Source: Mesostigma viride (Eukaryota; Streptophyta; Mesostigmatophyceae; Mesostigmatales; Mesostigmataceae). Taken from it: 61,292 bases of DNA. This document shows, piece after piece, positions 1 to 9,876 of this stretch (positions are counted from its first letter, which is position 1; each line of letters begins with the position of its first letter). Made by a program: the position numbers and the translations under genes. Under the pieces are notes generated by a model that saw only the letters and a program-made list of their open reading frames with translations, ran no database searches and was not told where the DNA came from. The DNA lies in contig RPFO01001626.1 in assembly GCA_009746045.1 (NCBI GenBank), positions 1 to 61,292 of the forward strand, given 5' to 3'.

Positions 1-367
1 ACCAAAGGGTGCGACAGGCGCGAGAGGAGCTGCTGCTGGAGCACGGCGCAAGGTGGGTGACGGGCGCTGGCAGCGGCGCAAGGTGGTGACGGGTGCTGGC
101 ACCTTCGTTCTTGCATTCTACGTCAACGGCCGGTAAGGTGGCACTCTTGCATTCCTTGTTCCTGGCTTGTGCGGTTACATCCTTGCTTCATGGTTCGGGG
201 CTTGTGAGCGGATATCCTTGCTTTTGTGGTTCCTGGCTTGTGAGGTGGATTCCTGGCTCCCCGGTTCGGGGCTCTGAGTTCCTGGCTCCCCGGTTCAGGG
301 CTCTGGGCTCCTGGCTCCCTGGGTGGGTGTCTGATACCATGTCTTTGGCTTTGCATTCCTTGGCGTT

Positions 368-512
368 GGGGTCAAAAGCTGGTAAGCTGGGTTTCCTTTC
401 TGCTGGGTCAAAAGCTGGTAAGGTAGGTTTCCTTTCTTCGGGGTCAAAAGCTGGTAAAGCGGGTTTCCTTTATTTGGGGTCAACAGCTGGTAAGGTGGGT
501 TTTCTTTCTTTG
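368..512. repeat. 36-bp tandem repeat, about 4 copies
   Basis: Four head-to-tail units of 36 bp, each beginning GGGTCAAAAGCTGGTAA (the last with CAACAGCTGG) and continuing with a GGTTTCCTTTC stretch. The period is a multiple of three, so ORFs run through it on both strands. I read those ORFs as by-products of the repeat rather than genes. Bases 1-367 hold related CCTGGCTCC-rich low-complexity DNA and no convincing gene. Confidence 0.85.
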
Positions 513-523
513 GGGTCCAACCG

Positions 524-582
524 CTTCGCGACGTGACCCCCAAGGGACTTTCCCGTACGCTTCCCGTACGCTTCCCGGTAGG
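524..582 (+). repeat. Direct repeat R1 (partner at 1389-1446)
   Basis: A stretch of about 58 bp starting CTTCGCGACGTGACCCCC and ending in CGCTTCCCGTACGCTTCCCGG recurs in the same orientation 865 bp downstream with a few substitutions. The pair brackets the small minus-strand gene at 791-1189. Confidence 0.8.
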
Positions 583-790
583 GAACTCAAGCCATTTCGC
601 TACCTACCCAACAGAGACGCGGTGATACAACAAGCCAAACTGGCCAGAAAAAGGTTGCTACAACTGCCGGTGCTTTGATTCTAGCGCCTGGAGGCCGTTC
701 CGTCACGGTACACGTGCGTCCTGGTCGTCACAAGCGGGGCGGCACGGGCAAGTTTCCGATTCTTCTCGTCCAGAAGAAGACATCGATACT

Positions 791-1189
791 TTACGCTGAA
801 GTGCTTGGCGGGTTTCGTCCGTCCAGGTAGAACTTGAGCCCCGTGTAGGTGTACATGGATAGAAAGGGCACGACAGTGAGGGCCTTGGGGTCGAACTCAT
901 CCTCGCCAACGACCACTTTGACCCGGACGTCGCTCGTGATGTCTCTGATCGCATCGCACGCCGGCAAGCGGTCGAGTTTGACTATCAAGTCGCCAGTCTG
1001 GCCGTCTACCTCGAGGACCGCGATGTTGTTGACGGCGTACTCGGTGGACGGTTCATACGCGACACACTGGGTCCAGCCCTCGCCGACTTCTTCACGCGGG
1101 GGCGTCACCAGGACCTCCAGGGCCTGGTTGAAGGTCCCCTCTCCTAACTCGTACACTGGCAGTGTGTCGATGAATGCGTCGATGTCCAT
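791..1189 (-). CDS. Hypothetical protein, 132 aa, probable viral
   Basis: Not recognised. From the ATG complementary to 1187-1189 the ORF gives a compact acidic protein of 132 residues with alternating hydrophobic positions, suggesting a beta-rich fold. The open frame extends further upstream, but that part reads through an 18-base C run and is Gly/Arg low complexity, so I prefer the internal ATG, which has GTGTACAC directly before it. Amino acid composition looks like real coding, unlike the repeats around it. It lies alone between two direct repeats (524-582 and 1389-1446). A virion or accessory role is possible but unsupported. Confidence 0.5.
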   Translation of the reverse strand: MDIDAFIDTLPVYELGEGTFNQALEVLVTPPREEVGEGWTQCVAYEPSTEYAVNNIAVLEVDGQTGDLIVKLDRLPACDAIRDITSDVRVKVVVGEDEFDPKALTVVPFLSMYTYTGLKFYLDGRNPPSTSA

Positions 1190-1288
1190 GGTGTACACGC
1201 TTGAATAGCACCACAGATAATCCACTGGCTCTAGGCGCACCACAGGTCCAACACCACCTTGGTGGGGTCGCTGGCGGCGGCCTTCTTG

Positions 1289-1306
1289 CCCCCCCCCCCC
1301 CCCCCC
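1289..1306. repeat. 18-base C homopolymer
   Basis: An uninterrupted run of 18 C bases upstream of the 791-1189 gene. Length here is prone to sequencing error, and it makes the frame of any longer upstream ORF unreliable. Confidence 0.9.
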
Positions 1307-1388
1307 GCCCCGCTTCCTCGGCTTCTTCTTGCCCGCGTCCACCTGCACCGTGCGGACGTCGTGGGCCCGCGCATCACGTACTCGACAA

Positions 1389-1446
1389 CTTCGCGACGTG
1401 ACCCCCAAGGGGCATTCCCATACGCTTCCCGTACGCTTCCCGGTAG
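1389..1446 (+). repeat. Direct repeat R2 (partner at 524-582)
   Basis: Second copy of the 58-bp direct repeat, containing CTTCGCGACGTGACCCCC and the doubled CGCTTCCC GTACGCTTCC block. The CTTCCCGTACG motif is itself a short tandem repeat. Confidence 0.8.
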
Positions 1447-1477
1447 TTCGCGGTAGTTCCTATTGGTTGCTAGTTAG

Positions 1478-1640
1478 TTCCCAGGAGTTCCCAGGAGCTC
1501 CCAGGAGTTCCCAGGGAGTTCATAGGAGTTCCCAAGAGTTCCCAGGGTGTTGAGAGGAGTTCCCAGGGTGTCGAGAGGAGTTCCCAGGAGTTCCCAGGAC
1601 TTCCCAGGACTTCCCAGGGAGTCTAGGGATTTCCAGGGAA
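1478..1640. repeat. GTTCCCAGGA-type minisatellite
   Basis: Degenerate short tandem units around AGTTCCCAGG and TTCCCAGGAC, about 10 bp each, sometimes doubled to 20 bp. No gene is called here. Confidence 0.8.
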
Positions 1641-1734
1641 TCCGAGGCGATCAGGGACTTTCCAGGGACCCAAGGTGTGCGCCAGGGTCCAGGACATTTT
1701 ACGTGTCCGGGACCCAGGGACAGCGCGGATGTCC

Positions 1735-1852
1735 AGGGACCGGAGGACATTCCAGACGTCCGCGGACCGAGGGACATTCCAGACGTCCGCAGGACCGAGG
1801 GACATTCCAGACGTCCGCGGGACCGAGGGACATTCCAGACGTCCGCGGCGGG
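1735..1852. repeat. Tandem repeat of ~27-30 bp
   Basis: Four units containing GAGGGACATTCCAGACGTCC followed by GCGGGACC variants. The plus-strand ORFs crossing it encode only repeated Arg/Asp/Gly/His/Ser residues and are treated as repeat read-through. Confidence 0.8.
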
Positions 1853-2025
1853 CAGGCGGGTATCCAGGGGTGTGGTGTCGTAACCGCAATTCGGACGACG
1901 CCATATGGCTTGTCATACACCCGCCACGTGGCGCGAGTGGATTGGAGGGAAGTACGCGGAGTACGGGGGAATGCGGGGGAGTACGGGGAAAAATGTGTAC
2001 GGGGGAAGTATCTCCGAACTCCCAC

Positions 2026-2579
2026 ATGACCGTCGCGTCGCCGTACCACAGGCGGGAAGGTGCCGCGCCCGACGCCCGCCGAAAGCGAATGCTGCAGCTC
2101 GCCGTCGCCGCGCAGGGGGGGCGCCGGCCGTGCAGCAGTCGTCCGGGTTCCTCCAGACCGCGTTCAACGGCGTGCTCAAGCTGCTGTTCCGGAAAGTGGG
2201 CTCGAAGATTATCCGCGAGGCGATCAAGCGGGAGCAGGGGCTGCAGGCCCTCCTGAAGTTCAATTCGCCCCTTAAAGTCTTCAACATGGGCGGGCTGCAG
2301 AGCTACCTGGGCACCAAGGGCGCGCGCGTGGCCAGGGCGGTGCGGATCGGCATCCGCGTCGTCCGCATCGTCATGATGGTAGCCTACGTCATACCCAAGG
2401 GACTCGAGGAGTTCGACGTCATGGAGCTCGCGGCCGGGACCGCGGCCGACGGGTACGACCGCACGCACGACGCGATCGTCGGGATCGAGGGGGACGAGGA
2501 CGAGGAGCTGGCGGCGCTCGCGGCGGCGGGCGCGGTCGAGGAGGAGCTGTCCGTCGACGACGAGTTCGTCTATTTTTAG
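2026..2579 (+). CDS. Hypothetical membrane protein, one frame break
   Basis: Not recognised. The ATG at 2026 follows a GTATCTCC element by about 12 bases, like other starts in the window. The frame must shift near the G7 run at 2113-2119 to join the long downstream frame that ends at the TAG at 2577-2579. The downstream part has an amphipathic helical stretch (about 2140-2260), a hydrophobic segment rich in Val/Ile/Arg (about 2335-2400), and an acidic Glu/Asp/Ala tail. Without correction the longest open frame starts at 1905 but runs through repeats. A small membrane-associated viral protein is the best reading. Confidence 0.5.
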
Positions 2580-2638
2580 CCGATGCGGCGGCCGGCGAAA
2601 AGTTCTCAGGGAATCGTATCCGGATCCGGACCCGAACC

Positions 2639-3114
2639 ATGTCCGACGTGCGCGTGCTGACGATCCACTCCGACGCGGCCAACGTGACCGACGCGACCAC
2701 GAGCGCGGCCAACGAGTGGGTCGTGACCGTGTCGGCCGACGAGTCCGCGCCTTTGCTCGGCCCGCGGTGGAAGATGCATCTGCTCTACGCGTGCGTGAAG
2801 GGCTTCGTCCCCGCGGGCGCCAGCCGGGTCGTGGGGATCTACTCGGACGGGTTCCTCGGGGCGGCGGACGGGGGATGACGCTGTTGGCGGCCGAGACGGC
2901 GCTCTCGAACCTCGCGTCCGACGTCACCGTGGTCAACCAGCAGAATTACCTGCCCGTCGCGAACCCGCGGCTGCTCAGGGACGGGGGCTCGTTCCGCGTG
3001 CGCGTGTGCCACCTGGACGCGGCCAGCCCGCTGACCGCTGGCGCGCGGCCCGTCGTGGGCGACTGGACGCTCGTGCTGCGGCTCGAGATGCTGGGCAGCA
3101 AGCCGCGGACGTGA
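2639..3114 (+). CDS. Hypothetical protein ~158 aa, one frame break
   Basis: Not recognised. It starts at an ATG 24 bases after GTATCCGG and runs 79 residues before a stop beside a GGGGG run near 2870. A second frame continues directly at 2876 with the same composition and stops at 3114. Read together they give a beta-rich protein of roughly 158 residues. A single base miscount in the G run would explain the break. It follows the 2026-2579 gene by about 60 bases in the same direction. Confidence 0.5.
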
Positions 3115-3169
3115 GCGCGCGCGGGCGCCGGCGGAGACGAGGGGGCGGAGGGCGGACTCGGCTTGAAAC

Positions 3170-3425
3170 CGAGCTTACTCGGGCTGATTCCTCTGGGGAG
3201 AGGTGTGTGATGCCTGATTCCTCTGGAAGGAAGAGATCACAGTGTAAATCCTATCTGATGTGAGACGAATCGGGCTGATTCCTCTGGACACGAGGTGTGT
3301 GATGCCTGATTCCTCTGGACACGAGGTTGCTTCATCTGCAGAGGAAGACGTAACAGGGGTGATTCCTCTGGAGACGAGGTCCTGCAGAGGAAGACGTCGC
3401 CGGGCGATTCCTCTGGACGAAGGGA
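3170..3425. repeat. TGATTCCTCTGG-motif repeat
   Basis: The motif TGATTCCTCTGG (or GCGATTCCTCTGG) recurs about seven times with spacers containing GACGAGGT and AGAGGAAGA. No coding potential is evident. Confidence 0.75.
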
Positions 3426-3427
3426 GA

Positions 3428-3560
3428 TTTAGCGCGGCCGGTGTAGAGTGCCACGTGGCGCGATTCTATTGGTTACGAAATTTAGCGCGGCCGGTGTGGA
3501 ATGCCACGTGGCGAGGTTCTATTGGACGGGAGATTTGGCGCGGCCGGTGTGGAGCGTGGC
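3428..3560. repeat. ~54-bp repeat, three copies
   Basis: Three units, each with GCGCGGCCGGTGT, then TGCCACGTGGCG, then a TTCTATTGG block. The last copy is incomplete. CCACGTGG is a palindromic G-box-like core. The units are non-coding. Confidence 0.8.
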
Positions 3561-3744
3561 CGTAGAGGAGTCGAAGGGACGCGGGGGAGGCCACGGGGAG
3601 TCACGGGGAAGGCGGGGAAGGCGGGGAAGACGGGGAAGGCGGAGGCGTAACCGAAATTCGGCGAATCCGATTGGACACGAGAATCGGCGCCGTTGACATA
3701 GAGAGTGCACGTGGCGTCGACGGATTCGACGGAACTATAAGCGC

Positions 3745-4555
3745 CGCGCCAGAGACGGATGTACCCTCTGTTCCACCCTCCTCTCCGCCCTCTGAACCCC
3801 CTTTTTTGACCCCCGAAAACCCCCTTCCCGACCCCCGAGAAAGCCCTGTTCCGGTGTTCCGGCCCACCCCCCTGGGCCGGTATCATTTGAAAAAAAAATT
3901 TTTCTGGGACCGAAATCCTTCGTTTTGGACTTAGCCGTTTTCGGCCTCTCCTCTTCCCCTTTCTCTCCCTCCCTCTCCTTTCTCTCTCCCTCTCCTTTCT
4001 CTCTCCTCTCCCTCTCTCTTCTCCCCTCTCTTCCCGTCCCTATATATCCAGGGTATAGGGTATATATTTTTTAGCTATAAAATCAGTTTTAGAAAAGATA
4101 CCGGCACGCCATCCCGGAAATAGGATATATGAGACGGCGTCCTATTCACGCCCCACGGTTAAATAGGACGAATAGCCGCCTATATATACCGTTCCTATTC
4201 CCGGAGGGGGCGTGCTGGTATCTTTTCTAAAACTGATTTCTAGGAAAAATAAATAAATAGACCCCCTATACCCTGGATATGTAAAGACGGGAAGGGAGAG
4301 GAGAGAGAGGGAGAGGGAAGAGGGAAGAGAGAGGAGGAGGCCGAAATCGGCTAAGTCCAAAAACGCCATTTTCCTGGCCAAAAAAAAAAGTTTTCCAAAT
4401 GATACCGGCCCAGGGGGGGTGGGCCGGAACACCGGAACAGGCCTTTTTAGGGGTCGGGAAGGGGGTTTTCGGGGGTCAAAAAAAGGGGTTCAGAGGGCGG
4501 AGAGGAGGGTGGAACAGAGGGATGCACATCCCTTTCGGGCCGAATCGGCGCGGCG
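3745..4555. repeat. ~800-bp imperfect palindrome (foldback)
   Basis: The left arm (about 3745-4140) reappears reverse-complemented as the right arm (about 4160-4555). Shared blocks include the CTGTTCCACCCTCC segment, the TTTTGACCCCCGAAAACCC segment, GGCCGGTATCATTTG, ACTTAGCCG...TTTCGGCCTCTCC, CCAGGGTATAGGG and TTTTAGAAAAGATACC. The centre near 4150 is AT-rich with TATATA motifs. No ORF looks real. It could be a foldback element, a viral replication structure or the scar of a recombination event. Confidence 0.75.
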
Positions 4556-4809
4556 CTCCGAGTATCGGCCAATCGGATCGCTCCGTTTCGCCGATGTGAC
4601 GGGTGGCGCGGCGCTCCGAGTAGCGACCAATCGGGTCGCTCGGTTTTGGCGGGAATTTGGGGGAAATCGGCGCGGCGCTTTCCGTGGAGATCTCGGGCTG
4701 ACTCGGGGAGTTTCGGGTCGATCGGGGACTCTCGGGTCGGATCGGGGACTCTCGGGCCGACTCGGGTCGAATCGGGCCGACTCGGGTCGAATCGGAGGGA
4801 GAGGGGAGA

Positions 4810-5165
4810 GGGAAGAGAGAGGGAAGAGAGAGAGAGGAGGCCGAAATCGGCTAAGTCCAAAACGGAGGATTTCGGTCCCAAAAAATTTTTTTTCAAATGA
4901 TACCGGCCCAGGGGGGGTGGGCCGGAACACCGGAACAGGCCTTTTTAGGGGTCGGGAAGGGGGTTTTCGGGGGTCAAAAAAAGGGGTTCAGAGGGCGGAG
5001 AGGAGGGTGGAACGGATGGATGCACCCGTTTCGGGCCGAATCGGCGCGGCGCTCCGAGTATCGACCAATCGGATCGCTTCGTTTCGCCGATGTGACGGAT
5101 GGCGCGGCGCTCCGAGTAGCGACCAATCGGATCGCTCGGTTTCGGCGGGAAATTCGGGGACGGGT
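4810..5165 (+). repeat. Third copy of the foldback arm plus flank
   Basis: Repeats the right arm and its downstream flank (about 4310-4690) directly, 496-498 bp further on, including GGCCGAAATCGGCTAAGTCC, AATGATACCGGCCC and GGCGCGGCGCTCCGAGTA. Its poly-A/T stretch beside GGATTTCGGTCCC matches the left arm better than the right arm. The family therefore has at least three copies in two orientations. Confidence 0.75.
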
Positions 5166-5493
5166 AGGGTCCTGGCACGAGGAGATCCACGGGAAGGTCC
5201 ACGGGGAGGTCCACGTACGGCGCGCCGGATCCGCGGGACGGACGCGATTCGGGTACGATTCGCGGGTTTGGGACCGTCGATCGTCGATCGGCGCAGGGGA
5301 TCCACGGGACGATCCACGAGACGGACGATCCGCCGTGTCGGGACCCCCGTGTCGGTTCGTATCGGTTCGTATCGGATCGGATCCGTGTCGGTTCGGAGGA
5401 TCGGGAGGAGTGCGCCTACCTAAGCCGCCGAGACCCTCGTCTCCCCTCATCCCTTCCTCTCTCCCTCTCAACGATAGAAGCGCGCACGGTAGA

Positions 5494-5733
5494 ATGAACG
5501 AGACACGGGACGTGTCCGATAGTCTCGCGGGGACGCCGGGCGAGTCCGACGGTCCCGCCGCGGTGCCGGACCCCTCCCCGTCTGTCACCCCCATGGAGGT
5601 CGATCCACTCGCGCCCCCGTGTCCTGTGGGGCGGTCGAGGACGCGCGGGATGTCCCGAGTGTCCGCGCGCCGATGGACCCCGGACGCTGTGCCGCGCCGT
5701 GTGCGCCTGGAAGGAACTATGGACACTTTGTGA
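5494..5733 (+). CDS. Possible short hypothetical protein, 79 aa
   Basis: A weak candidate. The ORF from the ATG at 5494 gives 79 residues rich in Asp, Pro, Ser and Arg. It lies at the edge of the repeat region and is followed by an AT-rich stretch with AATAAA-like signals (5745-5800) that could serve as a 3' end for it and for the convergent gene at 5934-6461. No family resemblance is seen. The open frame extends upstream through repeats, so the start is uncertain. Confidence 0.3.
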   Translation: MNETRDVSDSLAGTPGESDGPAAVPDPSPSVTPMEVDPLAPPCPVGRSRTRGMSRVSARRWTPDAVPRRVRLEGTMDTL

Positions 5734-5933
5734 TCGTGAGAAAACGATTTTTGTACATTTATTAAAACATCAATATTCATTCCATTCAATAAAGCTTCAT
5801 GTTCATTACGAGTCCCGTGGGTATGCCGTCCAATCTGCATGCGTGTCAGGCACGATTTCTGTGCGTACTCTCTAGCTAGTTAATCCGTCGTTCCGCGGGC
5901 GCGTCCGGTGCGCGTCCGATGCGCGCGACGCGA

Positions 5934-6461
5934 CTAGTGGTCGGGCACGGACGCTTTGTACACGTACCTCACCAGGTCCGGTTCGGTCGCTAACGGGTCG
6001 AGTTGCCAGTTCGACAATGTGCTGTCGGCCGCCTGGAAATCCGCCAAGGGGACGGCCGGGCCGTTCGAACTCCCCGAGGTCAGGACCAGGTAGTGTCCCG
6101 GTCCGACGCTGCCCGGCGGCGGGTCCGGCGCGACCACCGTCAGGCCGTCGACCGCGTACTCCCCCACCAGGATCTTGGCGATCATGTCGGCCGCGCGCTT
6201 GTCGTCCTCGGACGGGGCGCTCGAGGGCCACCATTGGAACCAGACCTTCCACCGCCTGCCGGCCAAGTCCGCGTTTTTCGCGTACGACCGCTCGGGCGAG
6301 GGGGGCGCGTTGTCGTAGGTCACGTACCCGATCCTGGTGTGAGGGGAGCGGTACATGTCGCTCCAGTTGAACGCGGGCCGGGCGATCCCCGCCTGGGGGA
6401 ACGCGCTCCAGATGGGGCAGTTGAGCGTCACGAAGGGCATCATGCGTTGGACCACCGTCAT
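5934..6461 (-). CDS. Hypothetical protein, 175 aa
   Basis: Not recognised. A complete ORF from the ATG complementary to 6459-6461, with GTATAA at 6471-6476 on the coding strand just upstream. The protein has many Trp, Tyr and Pro residues and no obvious membrane segment. It ends in a TAG about 200 bases from the small plus-strand ORF, separated by AT-rich DNA. It sits 42 bases downstream of the next minus-strand gene (6504-7703). Confidence 0.65.
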   Translation of the reverse strand: MTVVQRMMPFVTLNCPIWSAFPQAGIARPAFNWSDMYRSPHTRIGYVTYDNAPPSPERSYAKNADLAGRRWKVWFQWWPSSAPSEDDKRAADMIAKILVGEYAVDGLTVVAPDPPPGSVGPGHYLVLTSGSSNGPAVPLADFQAADSTLSNWQLDPLATEPDLVRYVYKASVPDH

Positions 6462-6503
6462 CTCGCCGTCTTATACTTACACCGAGCGATAAAAAACGGC
6501 GCG

Positions 6504-7703
6504 TCAGATGGCGTAGAAGTAAGGGACGTACGGCCACGTATCCGGGAAGCAAGGGGGCAGGTGCGCGATCGCGCGACCGAACTTGAACGACACGTAGGCC
6601 ATCTTGCCGGCCGTCCCCTCGTTCATCATCGCGTGCACCCTCTTCAGCGTCGCGCGGTGCTCGTCCGCCTTCGCGTCGATCTCCGCCTTCTTCGCGTCCA
6701 GCCACGCGTCGAACGACGACATGTCGCCGGATCGCACGCACTTGTAGTCGTCCTTGGACGCGCGGTAGGCGCGGACTTCCATCCCGCGCGGCAACACGCA
6801 CCGCATGACCTCGTGGTGGAAGTTCTTGATCCGGCGGTTGTCGTGGATCGCGTTGCACGCGTGGACGATCGATCGGATCGGCGGCCCGCGCGCCGTGCGC
6901 GGAAGTTCGGCCGTCGTGCGGCGGAACATCTCTATCATCAGGCGGTAGCACCTCCGGCGGGTGTGCGTGCGGAAGAAGATCAGCAGGGTGCACATGAACG
7001 CGATCCCGGCCTCCGCCCCGTACGCGTGCGCGAACGGGAACCCCGCCGTGACGATCGGGAGGGACTTGTGGCCGTCGTCGCCCTTGACCAGGAGGTACGC
7101 GGACCGCGTCAGCTCGCCGAAGTGCGCCGCCACCTTGTCCGCGCGGTCGGAGCTCGGGAGGGGGAAGATCAGGCGGAGGGCGTTCGCGTGGTCGCGCGTC
7201 CACGCGCCGGGCGTCGGCTCGAGGGCGGCCGTCGCCAGGTCGAGGACGCAGATGTCCGGGGCGGACGCGACGTCGACGGTCTTCGCGGCCGTCCGGAACT
7301 CGTCCACGGCCTGGTTGAACAGGACCGCGTCGCCCGATCGCGAAGACTCCAGCAACTTTTGCTGGATCGGGCGCAGGAGCGCGCGGGCCTTGGCGACCCG
7401 CGTCTCCCGCTCGCTCGCCAGGACGTCGCGGACGTCGGCGGCGTCCTCGCGTCCCTCGAACGCCTGGCGGACCTTGAGGACGGACTCCGTGTCCATGTGT
7501 TTGGCGATCTCGTTCCAGATGTGCGCGTTCGCGTACAGCTCGCTCGGGGCGACGGCGGCCTTCCTCTGCAGGAAGTCGGGGATCTCGAACCGCCGAGGCG
7601 CGTGGACGTCCGCCGTGCCCTCCGCGGCCGCGGCGACGGTATTATCGGCGGGAGACCCTCCCGTTGGGTTATGGACAATAGGCATGTCCGCCGTGTCCGT
7701 CAT
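6504..7703 (-). CDS. Hypothetical protein, 399 aa, F-box-like N-terminus
   Basis: A complete ORF of 399 residues with GTATAC (7705-7710) immediately before the ATG. After a low-complexity start, residues about 55-85 (WNEIAKHMDTESVLKVRQAF) resemble the helix pattern of an F-box or F-box-like motif, but the Leu-Pro core is missing. The middle is helical, and the C-terminal third is rich in Arg, Lys and aromatics. If the N-terminus is an F-box it would recruit a host SCF ubiquitin ligase through Skp1, a common viral strategy. That role is inference, and the rest is unrecognised. Confidence 0.65.
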   Translation of the reverse strand: MTDTADMPIVHNPTGGSPADNTVAAAAEGTADVHAPRRFEIPDFLQRKAAVAPSELYANAHIWNEIAKHMDTESVLKVRQAFEGREDAADVRDVLASERETRVAKARALLRPIQQKLLESSRSGDAVLFNQAVDEFRTAAKTVDVASAPDICVLDLATAALEPTPGAWTRDHANALRLIFPLPSSDRADKVAAHFGELTRSAYLLVKGDDGHKSLPIVTAGFPFAHAYGAEAGIAFMCTLLIFFRTHTRRRCYRLMIEMFRRTTAELPRTARGPPIRSIVHACNAIHDNRRIKNFHHEVMRCVLPRGMEVRAYRASKDDYKCVRSGDMSSFDAWLDAKKAEIDAKADEHRATLKRVHAMMNEGTAGKMAYVSFKFGRAIAHLPPCFPDTWPYVPYFYAI

Positions 7704-7704
7704 C

Positions 7705-7710
7705 GTATAC
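7705..7710 (-). promoter_or_regulatory. GTATAC element before 7703 start
   Basis: GTATAC lies one base upstream of the start codon on the minus strand. It fits the recurring GTATA-type element seen before many viral ORFs in this window. Confidence 0.4.
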
Positions 7711-7811
7711 TCGTAAGGTCTCGGCTTTTGTCTCGAGCGCGGGACGCGTGGGACAGTCGAGGTGTCCTGACGAGGATTCGGTTCTCGCGAGTGGTGGTGG
7801 GTCTGGCCGAT

Positions 7812-7933
7812 CCGGTGCTTCGTCCGGTCAGTGTGGGGAATATATTCGAGCAGGACCCCTAACCGACGGTTCGTGACGACGACGCGTTCATCCTACTCGT
7901 TCGTGAAAACCGGTCGCGATCCGACGGCCGTGG
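7812..7933 (+). repeat. Direct repeat DR1 (partner 9877-10007)
   Basis: About 120 bp containing CGGTGCTTCGTCCGGTC, GGGGAATATATTCGAG, TCCTACTCGTTCGTGAAA and GACGGCCGTGG. It matches 9877-10007 in the same order and orientation with scattered substitutions. The two copies flank the Ig-repeat/LamG gene. GAATATATTC is a perfect short palindrome in this copy. Confidence 0.8.
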
Positions 7934-8011
7934 ATCGGCCGGTCGTAAATCGTGACGGAAGCGCGCGAAGGTGGTACGGAAGATTCGGTGGCGCGAGTGG
8001 TCGCGGGGCGC

Positions 8012-9712
8012 TCACTCGGTGCCCCACCGGTACTTAAGGTACGCGTTGACGACGGCGAGGTCGGACGACGTCTTGCACACGTTGAATACCATCACCTCTC
8101 CTATCCACCCGTCAAATGCGTAATACGGACTGGTGAAACTCCCGCCTATCGAAAAGCCACCGTATGGGGGGCTGAGCTCAGCGTCCCCTGGTAATTGGTC
8201 CCGTTCACGCCATCGAGAGACGCGCTCCATACCTTGGGCGTCGACGCCGTGTCGTACGCCACGTGCGCGATGTGGGTCTGGTCGTCGAATATATCGGCGC
8301 TGTTGCCAGCGTATTGAACGTACTCACGCCGGAATACGCTTTCACGGTCAGCAAAGACACGTCGTACGCGATCCGCGGCATGCCGAACGAGCTCAGCCCC
8401 CCCGCTACGAACACGACTCCTTTCTCCGTCAACCCGCGCCGGGTGTATGGATGTAAGGATCCGGGCGCGCAGAGGCCGTGTTGCGCTGTTTGAAGACGAC
8501 GACGACGGTACGCGTGCTCGCATTCAAGAAAGGCCACGAAATGTGGTACAAGTATCTCCGGTTCGGGTACGCGTAGAACCTCAGCCACTTGTCCGCGACC
8601 CCGCCCGAACGCGCGTCCAGTTCGGGTTGCGTCGACGCTGTGGTCTGGGACAGGTTATAAGCGCTCTGAGCCTTGTTGGCCATCGTGCGCACCTTACCGC
8701 CGACGCTCGCGGTCCCCGTCCCCGCGCTGTCGGTGAGAGTCGACAGGTCGGATGGGTCGTACCAAGCCATGAGAGTGGAATCGGTCTTCGGATTGTACGC
8801 GAGATACGTAAACGATATGGTGTTCGATGCCAAGTTGGTGACCCCCGGTGACGTACCGAGCGCGTTTACCAGTCCCGCGCCGACGGAAATCCTCGTGGCG
8901 GTGTATGGCGTGGTAGATTGAACGTAGAACGTATACGACGCGCCCTCTCCCGCGAGCGAGTTCGCGGTCCCGTTGGACAGCGAAAGCGCCGACAGACTGA
9001 AGCCGACGACCGGCGCGCTGAACGTGGCCGTCACGAGCACGGGCGAGTCGTACGTTTCCGCCGGTGCGGTCGTCGTCAGTCCCACGGTCAGGGGAGGGAG
9101 GTACGTGAACGAAATGGTGTTCGATGCCAGGTTGGTGACCCCCGGGGACGTACCGAACACGCTTACCAGTCCCGCGCCGACGGAAATCCTCGTGGCGGTG
9201 TACGGCGCGGTCGATTGAACGTAGAACGTATACGACGCGCCCTCTCCCGCGAGCGAGTTCGCGGTCCCGTTGGACAGCGAAAGCGCCGACAGACTGAAGC
9301 CGACGACCGGCGCGCTGAACGTGGCCGTCACGAGCACGGGCGAGTCGTACGTTTCCGCCGGTGCGGTCGTCGTCAGTCCCACGGTCAGGGGAGGGAGGTA
9401 CGTGAACGAAATGGTGTTCGATGCCAGGTTGGTGACCCCCGGGGACGTACCGAACACGCTTACCAGTCCCGCGCCGACGGAAATCCTCGTGGCGGTGTAC
9501 GGCGCGGTCGATTGAACGTAGAACGTATACGACGCGCCCTCTCCCGCGAGCGAGTTCGCGGTCCCGTTGGACAGCGAAAGCGCCGACAGACCGAAGCCGA
9601 CGACCGGCGCGCTGAACGTGGCCGTCACGAGCACGGGCGAGTCGTACGTCTCCGCCGGTGCCTCCGTCGTCAATTCCACGGTCGGGGCGGGACCGGAGCT
9701 TTCCGCCGAGAT
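8012..9712 (-). CDS. Ig-repeat plus LamG-like surface protein, several frame breaks
   Basis: The minus-strand frame is open from 9712 and lacks a clear ATG. It encodes three ~99-residue repeats (9698-8808), each with ATFSAPVVGF, LSLSNGTAN and VTNLASNTISFTYL motifs typical of bacterial-type Ig-like or cadherin-like beta-sandwiches. A region starting around DSTLMAWYDPSDLSTL follows, then a C-terminal LamG/concanavalin-like domain ending WIGEVMVFN...YLKYRWGTE. The LamG part needs frame changes near 8440, 8310 and 8170 to read through. Such architectures occur in phage and giant-virus fibres that bind glycans. It is probably a virion surface adhesin, broken either by decay or by sequence errors. 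Confidence 0.7.
8808..9698 (-). repeat. 297-bp coding tandem repeat, 3 copies
   Basis: Three 297-bp units (8808-9104, 9105-9401, 9402-9698) encode the Ig-like domains. The two upstream units are nearly identical at base level. The downstream one (8808-9104) carries more changes, for example GTAAACGATATGG against GTGAACGAAATGG. This suggests recent expansion or gene conversion. Confidence 0.9.
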
Positions 9713-9876
9713 CTATGTCTTCTCGTGGCGTGTGGAGCGATGCCTATCGGCCTCATGAATCGGTCTGTATATGGGTAAGACATATTTGGTCTCGTCGCGC
9801 CCTCGTGAGCGGGTCGCGGCGTGTCGCCCGTCGATCGCATCGTGCCGGATATCTGACGAGGTGACTCGGACCGACA

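Noticed and set aside
3745-4555. Viral genome terminus (hairpin telomere)
   Set aside because: Viral-looking genes lie on both sides and are not mirror images, so a terminal concatemer junction is not supported. Kept only as a speculative alternative.
6003-7862. 619-codon plus-strand ORF
   Set aside because: Arg/Val/Asp-rich shadow antisense to the two real genes at 5934-6461 and 6504-7703.
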